Part shown: piece by piece, positions 33,118 through 41,563 of the stretch
Position numbering within the stretch: position 1 is the first letter of the stretch
Layout: each line of letters starts with the position of its first letter
NCBI RefSeq assembly: GCF_004299445.1
Contig: NZ_SCTC01000078.1
Coordinates: 1-64,000, forward strand
Origin: Phenylobacterium sp.
GTDB lineage: Bacteria; Pseudomonadota; Alphaproteobacteria; Caulobacterales; Caulobacteraceae
Reading direction: 5' to 3'
DNA length: 64,000 nt
Notes under the pieces: generated by a model
The model's database searches: none
Seen by the model: only the letters and a program-made list of their open reading frames with translations
Told to the model about the DNA's origin: nothing
Program-made: the position numbers and the translations under genes

Positions 33118-33617
33118 TGGGTCTCCTAGATGTATTCGCCGCCGTGCAGGCGCAACTCAAGAGCAACCTGGCGGATCTGTCGCTGCTGGGGGTGATGCCG
33201 AAGTTCGAGATGGGCGAGGTCGCCCTGGCGAAGGAAGGCGACTACCCCCGCATCGTCTGGGTCCCGCGAAGTGAGTCGATCACGCCAGCCGACGCGCAGG
33301 GCGGAGACGGCGTGTCCAACCCTCGGCCGCTGTGGAAGCGCCAGTGCAGTGTCATGGCGGGGATCTGGGGCAAGGACATCGCCGACTGCGAGTCGATCGC
33401 CAAGCACCTCGTTGCCGCTGCCCATGACGTCGGCTGGGGCTGGGATGGCGTGCAAAGCGCCACGTGGAACACCGCAGCTGTTCTTCAAAGAGGCGTCGAG
33501 TACCGGCTCATGCTGACGTTCGCGATCCCGTTCACGCGCGAGAAGGACGTGTTGAGCCTTCCCATCGAGGACTTCCCGTTGACCGAGACGATCCTCCCGC
33601 TGGTCGCGACTGGATAG
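33117..33617 (+). CDS. Tail completion-like protein (Mu gp37 position)
   Basis: The 166-residue product has YPRIVWVPRSESITPADAQG and IADCESIAKHLVAAAHDVGW, typical of small tail terminator or completion proteins that act before the sheath. GTG 33117 overlaps the previous stop. Family assignment rests mainly on position. Confidence 0.6.
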   Translation: MGLLDVFAAVQAQLKSNLADLSLLGVMPKFEMGEVALAKEGDYPRIVWVPRSESITPADAQGGDGVSNPRPLWKRQCSVMAGIWGKDIADCESIAKHLVAAAHDVGWGWDGVQSATWNTAAVLQRGVEYRLMLTFAIPFTREKDVLSLPIEDFPLTETILPLVATG

Positions 33618-33624
33618 GAGACCC

Positions 33625-33933
33625 ATGGACGACGAGACCGACAAGACATCCGGCGCGCCGAAGAAGACCGTCGAGGCGTGGGCGTCCGCCAAGGGGATGC
33701 TCCCGCAGATCTTCCCGGGCGAGGATCGATCACCGGCCCCCGGTGTTGCCGGCGACAAGCTCGGCTCGCGCATGATCCCGATCGGGAAGCTGAAGGGCCC
33801 GCGCGCCAACCCGGCCTACTGGAGGTTCGCAGCGGCGAAGGCCGGGGCGCAGTGGCCAGAGAACAAGGAAGTCACCGAGTCCGAGTTCGACGCGGCCGTG
33901 GCACTCGCCACCGTCGGTCACAAGATGGGGTAA
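33625..33933 (+). CDS. Small hypothetical tail-region protein
   Basis: A 102-residue protein with a Lys/Asp-rich N-terminus, RMIPIGKLKGPRANPAYWRF in the middle, and an ALATVGHKMG end. It sits immediately upstream of the sheath gene, the position of the Mu gp38-like protein. No clear homology is recognised. Confidence 0.55.
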   Translation: MDDETDKTSGAPKKTVEAWASAKGMLPQIFPGEDRSPAPGVAGDKLGSRMIPIGKLKGPRANPAYWRFAAAKAGAQWPENKEVTESEFDAAVALATVGHKMG

Positions 33934-33939
33934 CAAACG

Positions 33940-35637
33940 ATGACTCTTCCCAACGTCAACACGGTCTTCCAGGACGGCGGTCTCGGCAGCGCACCGCCGA
34001 GCGTCGCGGGCATCACCGTCACCATGGGGCTCTGCTCGAAGGGCATCCCGAACACGATCTACGCCGTCAATGACAACGCTACCGCGCAGGCGGCCCTGGG
34101 CATCGGGCCCCTCGTCCAGGCCCTGGCCTACAAGGGCGGGACGCGGTACGCGATGCCGCTCACGCCGAGCACGGCGGGCACAGCGGGGTCGGTGACGCAG
34201 ACCGGGACCGGCGCGGGTACCGTGACCGTGACGCTGGCTCCGGCGCAGGCGATCCTGGCGAAGATCACGACGGCGGGCGCCCTCGGCACCATGGCCGTCG
34301 CGTTCTCCGTCGGTGGTGGCGCCTACGGCACGCCGGTGGTCAGCACCGCGTCGGCGTTCTCGATCGTCGTCCCCGGCACGCTCACCACGCTCACATTCGC
34401 CGCGCAGACGTACACCGTCGCCGCGGTCTGGACGATCTCCACCCTCGGAGTCATCACGCTCAGCGGGACGGGCACCGTCGGCTGGGTGACGCAGGTGTCG
34501 AGCCCGCTCGACGCCTATGCCGTGATCCTCGCGATCACCACTGGCGGCGCCCTCGGAACCGCGGTGTTTACTGCCTCCCTGGACGGCGGCAACAACACCG
34601 GGGCGCCGATCGCCACGCCGGGCGGCGGCGTCTACTCCATTCCGAACACGGGCATCGTGCTCACGTTCGCGTCGACGTTCGTGGCAGGCGACACCTACTC
34701 GTTCAGCACGACGACGGCGACCTGCAACAACACCGACCTCAACACGGCGCTCACTGCCCTCATGGCACTTCCGATCGACTTCGAGTCGATCCACGTCGCG
34801 GCGACTCCAGCGAGTGCAGCGGCCGCGGCAACCGAGTTCGCCACCGTCGACGCCGCCCTGGTCGCGGCTCAGACAGCGTTCCGCTACGTCTACGGCGTCA
34901 TCGAGTGCCCGACCGTGGAAGCGGACGCGACCATCGTAGCGGCCTTCACGGCGCTGTCGTCGCTTCGGACGATGGTCTCGGTCGGTGACATCGCCGCCAA
35001 CCAACCCCTCGACGGGCGTATCGAGCGCCGCAACAGCGCCTGGGTAGCCAGCGCGCACATTGCGGCCATCCCGGCCGGCGAGGATGCTGGCTTCGTCAAC
35101 TCGACGGCCCAGATCACGGGCGTGGCGAACCTCTACCCGAACTTCGGGTCGACGGGCTGGGATCCAACGCTGCTCGACTCGCAGCGCTTCATGACGCTGC
35201 GCCAGTTCCCGGGCCCGGCCGGAACGCCGGGGACGTTCATCGCCGACGGCTTCATCATGGCGCCGCCTGGCTCGGACTTCGGTCTCATCCAGCACCGGCG
35301 CGTGATGGATGTCGCGGCCCGCGCGGCGAGGCGGGTGCTGCTCAAGTACCTGAATGGGTCCGTTCGCGTGAACCTCAAGACGGGCGCCATCGACCCGCGT
35401 GATGCCTTCATCATCGAGTCGTCGATCGATTCGGCCATCGCGGCGGCCATCCTGGCGCCCGGGTTCGTGTCGGGTGGCTATGACCCGGTGAAGCCGGGGA
35501 AGTTCGCGCAGCTCTCGCGCACGCAGAACCTCCTCTCCACCAACAGCGAGCCGCTCTCGATCTCCATCACGCCGCTCGGCTACCTCAAGTTCATCACCGC
35601 CACCTTCGGGTTCCGCAACCCGGCTCTCACGGTCTAG
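33940..35637 (+). CDS. Contractile tail sheath protein (DUF2586-like)
   Basis: The 565-residue protein has N-terminal NVNTVFQDGGLGSAPPSVAG, a long Thr/Ala/Gly-rich beta insert (about 70-260), and a conserved C-terminal domain (DLNTALTALMALPIDFESIH, AWVASAHIAAIPAGEDAGFV, HRRVMDVAARAARRVLLKYL, SISITPLGYLKF). That matches DUF2586-type sheaths. It shows the phage has a contractile (myovirus-type) tail. Confidence 0.87.
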   Translation: MTLPNVNTVFQDGGLGSAPPSVAGITVTMGLCSKGIPNTIYAVNDNATAQAALGIGPLVQALAYKGGTRYAMPLTPSTAGTAGSVTQTGTGAGTVTVTLAPAQAILAKITTAGALGTMAVAFSVGGGAYGTPVVSTASAFSIVVPGTLTTLTFAAQTYTVAAVWTISTLGVITLSGTGTVGWVTQVSSPLDAYAVILAITTGGALGTAVFTASLDGGNNTGAPIATPGGGVYSIPNTGIVLTFASTFVAGDTYSFSTTTATCNNTDLNTALTALMALPIDFESIHVAATPASAAAAATEFATVDAALVAAQTAFRYVYGVIECPTVEADATIVAAFTALSSLRTMVSVGDIAANQPLDGRIERRNSAWVASAHIAAIPAGEDAGFVNSTAQITGVANLYPNFGSTGWDPTLLDSQRFMTLRQFPGPAGTPGTFIADGFIMAPPGSDFGLIQHRRVMDVAARAARRVLLKYLNGSVRVNLKTGAIDPRDAFIIESSIDSAIAAAILAPGFVSGGYDPVKPGKFAQLSRTQNLLSTNSEPLSISITPLGYLKFITATFGFRNPALTV

Positions 35638-35645
35638 GAGCCAAC

Positions 35646-36116
35646 ATGCCAGGCCCCATCAGCTACCCGCTCGTGAACGGCAACCGATACAGCTACGTCT
35701 CTGTCGAGACCGTGATCGCTGGCCAGGTCATGCTCGGCATCTCGTCGATCAACTATTCCGACAAGCTGGACCCGGGGATCGTCAAGGGCACGTCGATGAA
35801 CATCATCGGGATGACCGCAGGCGACCGCACGCTGACCTGCGACATCGAGATGCTGCGCCTGGAGTGGGACAACCTCCTGTCCGGACTGACCGCCGCGGGA
35901 GCTGGCGGGTACGGCCTGGCCTTCTTCGACATCTTCGTCAGCTACTCGGAGACGTTCGCCGGTGCCTTCACCAGCGACTCTATCCTCGGCTGCCGGATCA
36001 CCGAAGCATCCGCGTCGAACCAGAAGGGCACCGACCCCACGATGGTCAAGCTGACCATCCAGCCGACGAACATCCTCATGAACGGGTCTCCGATCGCGCC
36101 GCCGGACTTCGTCTAG
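35646..36116 (+). CDS. Tail tube protein
   Basis: The 156-residue protein directly after the sheath has MPGPISYPLVNGNRYSYVSV, VETVIAGQVMLGISSINYSD and VKLTIQPTNILMNGS. Size and order fit the tube subunit of contractile phages. GGAG lies upstream of ATG 35646. Confidence 0.75.
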   Translation: MPGPISYPLVNGNRYSYVSVETVIAGQVMLGISSINYSDKLDPGIVKGTSMNIIGMTAGDRTLTCDIEMLRLEWDNLLSGLTAAGAGGYGLAFFDIFVSYSETFAGAFTSDSILGCRITEASASNQKGTDPTMVKLTIQPTNILMNGSPIAPPDFV

Positions 36117-36124
36117 TTTTTGAG

Positions 36125-36133
36125 GATCTAGCC
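36125..36133 (+). promoter_or_regulatory. GATCTAGCC motif, copy 6
   Basis: Lies in the 39-base gap between the tail tube and chaperone genes, just before a perfect stem-loop. See 14503 for the set. Confidence 0.35.
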
Positions 36134-36152
36134 CGACGGCCGCAGCGTCGGG
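36132..36152 (+). promoter_or_regulatory. Stem-loop covering the chaperone ribosome-binding region
   Basis: CCCGACG (36132-36138) pairs perfectly with CGTCGGG (36146-36152), with a 7-base loop. The 3' arm runs into the G-rich stretch just before ATG 36156, so the hairpin could limit translation or act as a weak attenuator between tube and chaperone genes. Confidence 0.45.
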
Positions 36153-36155
36153 GGC

Positions 36156-36634
36156 ATGACTGACGACGAGATCCAAGCCCTGAAAGCCAAGTATGCCGGC
36201 GCCGACCTGCGGATCATCAGCAACGACGAGTTGGAGATCGAGATCGTCGTCGACGCGAAGAAGCTGGCCAGGGAGTGGCCACGCTTCAGAGCGCTGCTCC
36301 AGGATGACGCGCAGGAGATGCAAGCTCACAAGATGCTCGTGCTGGCCGGCATCGTCGAGCCATCTGCCGAAGCGTTCCGCGCGCTCATCGAGGAGCGGTC
36401 TCTGCCTGCGTGCTGGGAGATCCTCGCCAATCAGTGCGGGAAGATTGTCGGCGCCAGCCGAGCGACCAAGCACAAAAAAATCTAGACGCGCTGGAGGCGG
36501 TGAAGTCCAGCCGGGTCACCGCCGCGGCCGCCCTGACCGCTCTCATTCGGCGCGAGGATGGGGAAGACGCCGAGCTCGGCGCGCTACTGCTGGCGGAGTT
36601 CGTGCTGCGGGTGATCGACTTTCTGGAGAAGTAG
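36156..36634 (+). CDS. Tail assembly chaperone with likely -1 programmed frameshift
   Basis: The zero-frame product (36156-36485) has 109 residues, ending HKKI at a TAG. A run of seven A at 36474-36480 lies just before that stop. The -1 frame is open from there to 36634 and encodes NLDALEAVKSSRVTAAAALT to LLLAEFVLRVIDFLEK. Two overlapping frames just before the tape measure gene, joined at a slippery site, is the classic G/GT arrangement. The extended form would have about 159 residues. The run sits as CAC AAA AAA ATC, so the heptamer is not the textbook X XXY YYZ. Confidence 0.75.
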
Positions 36635-36637
36635 GCC

Positions 36638-38437
36638 ATGGCTGACGAAGGACTAGACTGGCTGCTCAGTCTCGACGTCGACCAGGCCGAAGCTCTCTCG
36701 TTCCTGAAGACGCTCGACAAGATCAACGACGGCCTTCGGAAGCTCTCGGGCGAGACCGAGAAGTCCGAGGGAGCTAGCCACAAGGCCGCGAAGGGCCACA
36801 AGAAGCACAAGGAGGAGGCCGACACACTGACCGGCGCTCTCAAGAACCTGCTTCACAAGGGGCTTGAACCGTTCATAAAGAAAGCCGAGTCAGTCGCCGA
36901 GTTCGAGTTCCTTCGTCGCGGCGTCGACGCTCTGATCGATGCGCCTATGGAGGCGTTTGAGAAGCTCAAGGAGATCGGCGAGGAGATGCTCTCCGTGGCG
37001 GCAAAGGCGGAGCGCACAAACCGATCGTTCGGCTTGCTCCTCGGGGCGGCGGAGGGCAGTGAAGTCCTCGAGTACATCGAGGGGATCGCGAAGTACACCG
37101 AGTTCACCGACGATAGCCTGAAGAGCGCAGCGCAGTCGTTGGCGAAGGTTGGATTCGCTGGCAAGGACCTCACGCGTGCCCTGGCGGCCTCGATCGACAT
37201 CGCCGCTTTCTCCCCGAACAAAGAAGAAGGAATGGGGGAGGCGCTGGCCTCCCTGGAGAGAATCAAGAGAACCGGGCGCGTGGACAACCGCGTCCTTGGC
37301 GGACTCGGTCTCGGCGAGAAGGACTTCCTAAAGGAGTTGTCGGCGCGCACCGGACAGGGCGCAGCCACGCTCAAGAAGCAGTTGGAGAAGGGAAAGATCG
37401 ACACCGAGGTCGCGCTAGAGACGCTCTACACGATGATCGGGAAGAAGACCGGCAAGAGCCTCGGCGGTGCCGGCGTGGAGATGGGCAAAACGCTGTCCGC
37501 CCAGCTGACGCACCTCAAGGACCTGCCGGATCAGTATTACCAGGAACTCGCGAAGAGCCCCGGCCTGAACACCTTCAAGGACTCAATCGGAAAGCTGCTG
37601 GAAGGACTAGACCCAGAGAGCCCGAACGGCCGACGCATCTTCGGCGCCCTTGAGGGGATGTTCGAGGGGATCGGCGATAGCATCAAGACCTTCGATCTGG
37701 CCGGTGTCATCACGCTCGGCATTGAGGCACTTGAGGAGTTCTCGATCGACTTCTTCAAGTTGATCGGGAGCATCCCCGGTACGGGCGACGTTGGCGTACG
37801 TGCTCTTGTCCAGGCCAACGCGATCGAGACGAAGCGAGATAAGCGCCTGAAGAAGCAGCAGCAAGAATCACTGGACCGCAATGAGCAAGTGCTGGCAGCC
37901 CAGAGACACGGAACAACGCCTGAATTCGAGTCCTACGCGATCGCAGCCAAGAAAGCCGAGAACGAGGACAGAAAGGCCCGGGCCGCATTCTTGAGCCGCG
38001 ACCAGTCTCCGATTGGGAGCGTCGTGGCCAAGAGGAAGACCTTGGTCGATTACATGGACACCGGCTTCAGCTTCGGCTGGAAGAGTGTCGGCGAGAAGGC
38101 CGGCGCCGATCTGGTTGCCGGCGTGATGAGCCCGGGCGGCATCGACGCGCATTCGCCATCGAAAAAGTTCAGGAAGCTCGGCGAGTGGTCCGCCGATGGC
38201 TTCGACGACGGCTTCGACTCCGATATCCTGAACGACAACTTCCGATCCGCGAAGCCTCCTCGCGCCGGCGGGTCGATCAACGTGGGCGGCGTGTCGGTAT
38301 CCGTCTCCGTCGCGGGTGGCGCGTCCGCTACGGCTGCCGAGATCGGCGAGGCCACCGCTCGCGCCGTCGAGAGCATGCTCCCGGGGGCACTGGAGAGCGC
38401 GCTGGCAACGATCGCGCTTCAGGGAGGGACCGCCTGA
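36638..38437 (+). CDS. Tail tape measure protein
   Basis: A 599-residue protein that sets tail length. It has long amphipathic helices (ALSFLKTLDKINDGLRKLSG onward), AERTNRSFGLLLGAAEG, a hydrophobic stretch around 355-385, and a C-terminal segment (PGGIDAHSPSKKFRKLGEWS) typical of tape measure proteins. The short length implies a short tail. ATG 36638 is four bases after the chaperone frame. Confidence 0.87.
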   Translation: MADEGLDWLLSLDVDQAEALSFLKTLDKINDGLRKLSGETEKSEGASHKAAKGHKKHKEEADTLTGALKNLLHKGLEPFIKKAESVAEFEFLRRGVDALIDAPMEAFEKLKEIGEEMLSVAAKAERTNRSFGLLLGAAEGSEVLEYIEGIAKYTEFTDDSLKSAAQSLAKVGFAGKDLTRALAASIDIAAFSPNKEEGMGEALASLERIKRTGRVDNRVLGGLGLGEKDFLKELSARTGQGAATLKKQLEKGKIDTEVALETLYTMIGKKTGKSLGGAGVEMGKTLSAQLTHLKDLPDQYYQELAKSPGLNTFKDSIGKLLEGLDPESPNGRRIFGALEGMFEGIGDSIKTFDLAGVITLGIEALEEFSIDFFKLIGSIPGTGDVGVRALVQANAIETKRDKRLKKQQQESLDRNEQVLAAQRHGTTPEFESYAIAAKKAENEDRKARAAFLSRDQSPIGSVVAKRKTLVDYMDTGFSFGWKSVGEKAGADLVAGVMSPGGIDAHSPSKKFRKLGEWSADGFDDGFDSDILNDNFRSAKPPRAGGSINVGGVSVSVSVAGGASATAAEIGEATARAVESMLPGALESALATIALQGGTA

Positions 38438-39123
38438 TGGCCATTCTGACGCCGGGTCTCGCCGTCAATTCCGCCCAGGTCGCGGCGGTCAACGGTACAT
38501 TCACCGCTCCGTCCCAGATCGTCTTCTGGAACCCGACCGCGCCCGGGACCGGCCCGACGTTCCTGTCGAATCCGTGGGACTTCGCTGTGTTCAACCACTC
38601 GCAGCTCCCGGGCCTCTGGAAGGTGCATGGCCTGCCGACGCTGGCGATCGACAAGAAGAAACACGCCGGCTCCGACGGCCTCGCCATCACCGCGAACGGC
38701 TACATCCCGGGGCCCGTCGAGATCGAGGGGTTGCTCTGGACGCCGGACCAGTGGGCGTTCATGCAGGCGATCGCGCCGTCCATCTGGCGCCGGCCGACGA
38801 AGGATGCGGGGCGAAAGTTCCCCGTCGCCCTCGCCGCGACGATCGAGCATCCCGCCCTGGCTCTCTGGGGGATCTCGAAGTTCGTGGTCATCGGCGTGGC
38901 TCCGCCGGAGCCCGGTTCGATTCGTCAGTCCATGTCGATCAAGATCAAGGGGATCGAGTTCGTCCCGATCGACACGAAGACGCGAACGAAGACCGCCGGT
39001 TCCCCCATCCCACTCGCCCAGCAGCTGCAACCGCAGCCAGGAAGCTCTCTCTCCCGACCCCCGAGCGAAACCGACGGCGGCATCCACGGCGCGGCGCCAG
39101 ACACCGTCGGCGGCGCCGAGTAG
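38437..39123 (+). CDS. Tail/baseplate protein after the tape measure
   Basis: The 228-residue protein has beta-rich segments (TFLSNPWDFAVFNHSQLPGL, VEIEGLLWTPDQWAFMQAIA, MSIKIKGIEFVPI) and a Ser/Pro-rich C-terminus. Position between tape measure and hub genes suggests a tail-tip connector. I cannot name the family. ATG 38437 overlaps the tape measure stop. Confidence 0.6.
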   Translation: MAILTPGLAVNSAQVAAVNGTFTAPSQIVFWNPTAPGTGPTFLSNPWDFAVFNHSQLPGLWKVHGLPTLAIDKKKHAGSDGLAITANGYIPGPVEIEGLLWTPDQWAFMQAIAPSIWRRPTKDAGRKFPVALAATIEHPALALWGISKFVVIGVAPPEPGSIRQSMSIKIKGIEFVPIDTKTRTKTAGSPIPLAQQLQPQPGSSLSRPPSETDGGIHGAAPDTVGGAE

Positions 39124-39126
39124 CCG

Positions 39127-39804
39127 ATGGCCCTCGCCGAGCTGAACGGCCTCCCGGTGATCCGAGGCCACATCCACATGCCCCAACTCGGCGCGTGGAC
39201 CGCTGACCTGGTCGTCGACACGGAGACCGACGTGACTGGCGCCGTCACGCTCACCCTCGACGGCGGTCTCCGTCTGGTTGGCTTTGCTGTGCGCGGCGGG
39301 CAATTCCAGGCGACCGAGTACATCCGCGTGATCGGAGGTGCCGGCGGTCTGGTGAGGCAGGCGCGCGTCCAGCACTACCGCAACACCACCGTCAGAGCCG
39401 TGGTCTCTGACCTCGTTCGCGCAGCCGGCGAGAGCCTGTCGAACACGGCCGACTCCTCGGTGCTCGCCCTGCAGCTGCTGGCCTGGACGCAGCTGGCGCA
39501 GCCGGTGGCAGCCGCGCTGACCTCCATCGCCAGCGACCGCCGCCACGCCGGGGCCGTGGCCTGGCGAGTCCTGGCGGACGGGACGATCTGGATCGGGCGC
39601 GAAACCTGGCCGGACGCGGGACTCAAGGCGCCGGCCGACTATCAGGAACTCGTCGCGCTGCCCTCGGAGGGCTGGGTCGACCTGGGGTTCGAGGTGCCGC
39701 GGGTTGTCCCAGGCGTCTCGCTCGAAGGGCGGCGGCTGTCGTTCGTGCAGCACTCGATCGACGGGGAGACGGTGCGGACGAAGGCGTGGGTCGCGGCGGG
39801 CTAG
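39127..39804 (+). CDS. Putative baseplate hub protein (Mu gpP position)
   Basis: A 225-residue beta-rich protein (VIRGHIHMPQLGAWTADLVV, WRVLADGTIWIGRETWP, VSLEGRRLSFVQHSIDGETV). The strand pattern and its place before the spike fit the hub that caps the tube. It is much shorter than Mu gpP, so it may be a reduced hub. Its stop overlaps the end of the converging minus-strand gene. Confidence 0.6.
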   Translation: MALAELNGLPVIRGHIHMPQLGAWTADLVVDTETDVTGAVTLTLDGGLRLVGFAVRGGQFQATEYIRVIGGAGGLVRQARVQHYRNTTVRAVVSDLVRAAGESLSNTADSSVLALQLLAWTQLAQPVAAALTSIASDRRHAGAVAWRVLADGTIWIGRETWPDAGLKAPADYQELVALPSEGWVDLGFEVPRVVPGVSLEGRRLSFVQHSIDGETVRTKAWVAAG

Positions 39805-40451
39805 TTGCACTCCTCGCAGGCGTGCGTGCAGAGGCGGTTCGTGTAGAGGCAAGGAAGATTTTTGATTGCCATGCCGGTCGTCGGCGGGTCGCACAAGGCG
39901 CAGACGTACCCGTCTCGCATGCTGTTCTTGTACGTCCCGCCGGGCTGTAACTTCTGGCAACTCGCCGTGTCCACCGTGAGCGCTTCCGTTGGCTCGCAGA
40001 ACGAGTAGGCCGCCGCCGCGCCGCCAGTGCCTGGTGCTCCGCCGGTTCCCGTCACAACGCTGGCCCCGCCGGTGCCCGTTGCAGGTCGGCCTCCGGTTCC
40101 GGGATCGATCGTCTGCGCACCGCCGGCACCGCCGCCAGCGTCCGGGGAATCTTCGGCGGTGATCTCACCGCAGCCCGCGACCATGGCAGCGATCGCCAGC
40201 ATCAGCGCCGCGATGATGCCGCGAACGCGCGCCCACGCCGTGAACAGGGCCTCCATGTCTCCAGGGTTGAAGGTGCCGCGGGAGACCCGGGCCCGCAGTG
40301 TCCCCTCTGGGACGCCGAGCATCCTGGACACGTCGGCATAGCCGTATCCCCACAGCTTGCCGCCCTTCCCCCGAGGCTTCCGCCCTGCGTACTCGACCAC
40401 CCGTCTCGTCTTCGGCATAGATGCAACGGTACGCCCACCCTCGTGTTGCAC
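39801..40451 (-). CDS. HTH domain fused in frame to a lipoprotein with GTGG-rich linker
   Basis: The 216-residue minus-strand frame has two parts. Residues about 12-70 hold a helix-turn-helix (YADVSRMLGVPEGTLRARVS). A perfect lipoprotein signal follows in the same frame (IIAALMLAIAAMVAGC near 79-94), then a Gly/Thr/Ala linker rich in GTGG and a Cys-rich C-terminal domain of ten cysteines. A start at the internal GTG near residue 76 would give a plain lipoprotein. Either two products share one frame or this is a fusion. GTGG linkers are common in myxobacterial lipoproteins. It runs against the tail operon. Confidence 0.65.
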   Translation of the reverse strand: MQHEGGRTVASMPKTRRVVEYAGRKPRGKGGKLWGYGYADVSRMLGVPEGTLRARVSRGTFNPGDMEALFTAWARVRGIIAALMLAIAAMVAGCGEITAEDSPDAGGGAGGAQTIDPGTGGRPATGTGGASVVTGTGGAPGTGGAAAAYSFCEPTEALTVDTASCQKLQPGGTYKNSMRDGYVCALCDPPTTGMAIKNLPCLYTNRLCTHACEECN

Positions 40452-40469
40452 GCAATGGTGACCAGGTGT

Positions 40470-40850
40470 TCAGTGACCAGGGCGCCTGACGTAGGACACC
40501 AGCATCGCCCCAGCCAGAAGCACCGTCCCGAACCCCCAGAACATGATCCCGCCCGACGAATTCCCGACCGCGCAGGTTGCTGCGGTCACTCCTGTCCCGA
40601 CTGCACATACGCCCTTGGTTATCATCCCCTTCTGCCAGGTCCACTTCTCGACCGCATGGAGACGGCGGTCTTCTTCATCGAGCATTGATCCAACGTCGAT
40701 CCCGAGTTGACGGGCGAGTTCCTGGCCCTTCGGTGTAACTAGCGGGACGATCGTGCTGTGCCCGCACGCCGAGCACGCTGGAAGGGTCGAGCCCGGTCTG
40801 ACGATCGCTCCGCCAACGTGCTGACAGTTCTTGCACACCCAGATACCCAT
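40470..40850 (-). CDS. Zinc-ribbon protein with C-terminal TM segments
   Basis: ATG 40850, with GGAGG upstream on the minus strand, gives 126 residues. Two CxxC knuckles (VCKNCQHVGG, ACSACGHS) form a zinc ribbon at residues 5-30. The C-terminal third has two hydrophobic stretches (GVCAVGTGVTAATCAVG, MFWGFGTVLLAGAMLVSYV). It precedes the HTH-lipoprotein gene on the same strand, so the pair is one cassette inserted in the tail operon. Confidence 0.68.
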   Translation of the reverse strand: MGIWVCKNCQHVGGAIVRPGSTLPACSACGHSTIVPLVTPKGQELARQLGIDVGSMLDEEDRRLHAVEKWTWQKGMITKGVCAVGTGVTAATCAVGNSSGGIMFWGFGTVLLAGAMLVSYVRRPGH

Positions 40851-40969
40851 GCGCGCCTCCGACCGGGCATCGTCGGCCGCGCCGGCGCCAGCGGTCAAGC
40901 TGAACGCCGGATCAGGCAGCGTCCGATCGCGGTTCTTGGGATCGCGCTCTGGTCTGTCCAGAATGGCGC

Positions 40970-41518
40970 ATGTCCTCCTCTCCCGACTTCGGCCGCGGGC
41001 CGGGCGCCTCGCTCGCGGCGATCGGCGCGACCGCCGACCCCCGTCGCAAGCTTCGCGCACTCCACCCAGCCAAGGTGGTGAAGTACGGCGGCGGCCTGGT
41101 CGACCTCGTTCCCGACGACACCGACCTGCCATCGATGCCGGCGGTCCCGCTCCGCCACGGCATTCCGGGACTCTCGATCGACGCGATCAGTCCTGGCACC
41201 TCGATCCTGGTCGGGTGGGGCGGCGGAGACCCGTCAGCGCCGTACTGCGCTCTCTGGTCCGGCAGCGAGGGGGGCGTCACGGCGACTTGGAACGGGGACA
41301 TGATCACGCTCGGGGCTTCTCTCGGCGCAGTGGCTCCGGTGACCTCTGACCCGTACCTGACTGCCGAGAGCGCCTACCTCGACGCGGTAGTGGTTGCGGT
41401 CACGGCGGCTTTGACGGCGCTCGGGCTTGGCGGCGCAGCCTCGACGCTGGCCGCAGCGCAGGCGGCCTTCAAGGCTCAGGCGAGTCGATACTCTGCCACG
41501 AATGTCCTCGTAAAATAG
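40970..41518 (+). CDS. Baseplate spike/assembly protein (Mu gp45-like)
   Basis: A 182-residue protein with SSPDFGRGPGASLAAIGATA at the N-terminus and a beta-rich centre (IDAISPGTSILVGWGGGDPS). The size and the place before gp25-like and J-like proteins suit a membrane-piercing spike or its base. The C-terminus is an Ala-rich helix, unlike the usual metal-binding tip. Confidence 0.65.
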   Translation: MSSSPDFGRGPGASLAAIGATADPRRKLRALHPAKVVKYGGGLVDLVPDDTDLPSMPAVPLRHGIPGLSIDAISPGTSILVGWGGGDPSAPYCALWSGSEGGVTATWNGDMITLGASLGAVAPVTSDPYLTAESAYLDAVVVAVTAALTALGLGGAASTLAAAQAAFKAQASRYSATNVLVK

Positions 41519-41519
41519 A

Positions 41520-41544
41520 CCGCGGATTTTTAGTTCCACCGCGG
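41520..41544 (+). promoter_or_regulatory. CCGCGG inverted repeat between baseplate genes
   Basis: CCGCGG at 41520-41525 and 41539-41544 can pair across a 13-base A/T-rich loop (ATTTTTAGTTCCA). This could be a weak terminator or a translational element ahead of the next start at 41564. Confidence 0.3.
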
Positions 41545-41563
41545 GGCCGATGACGATCTGTCC

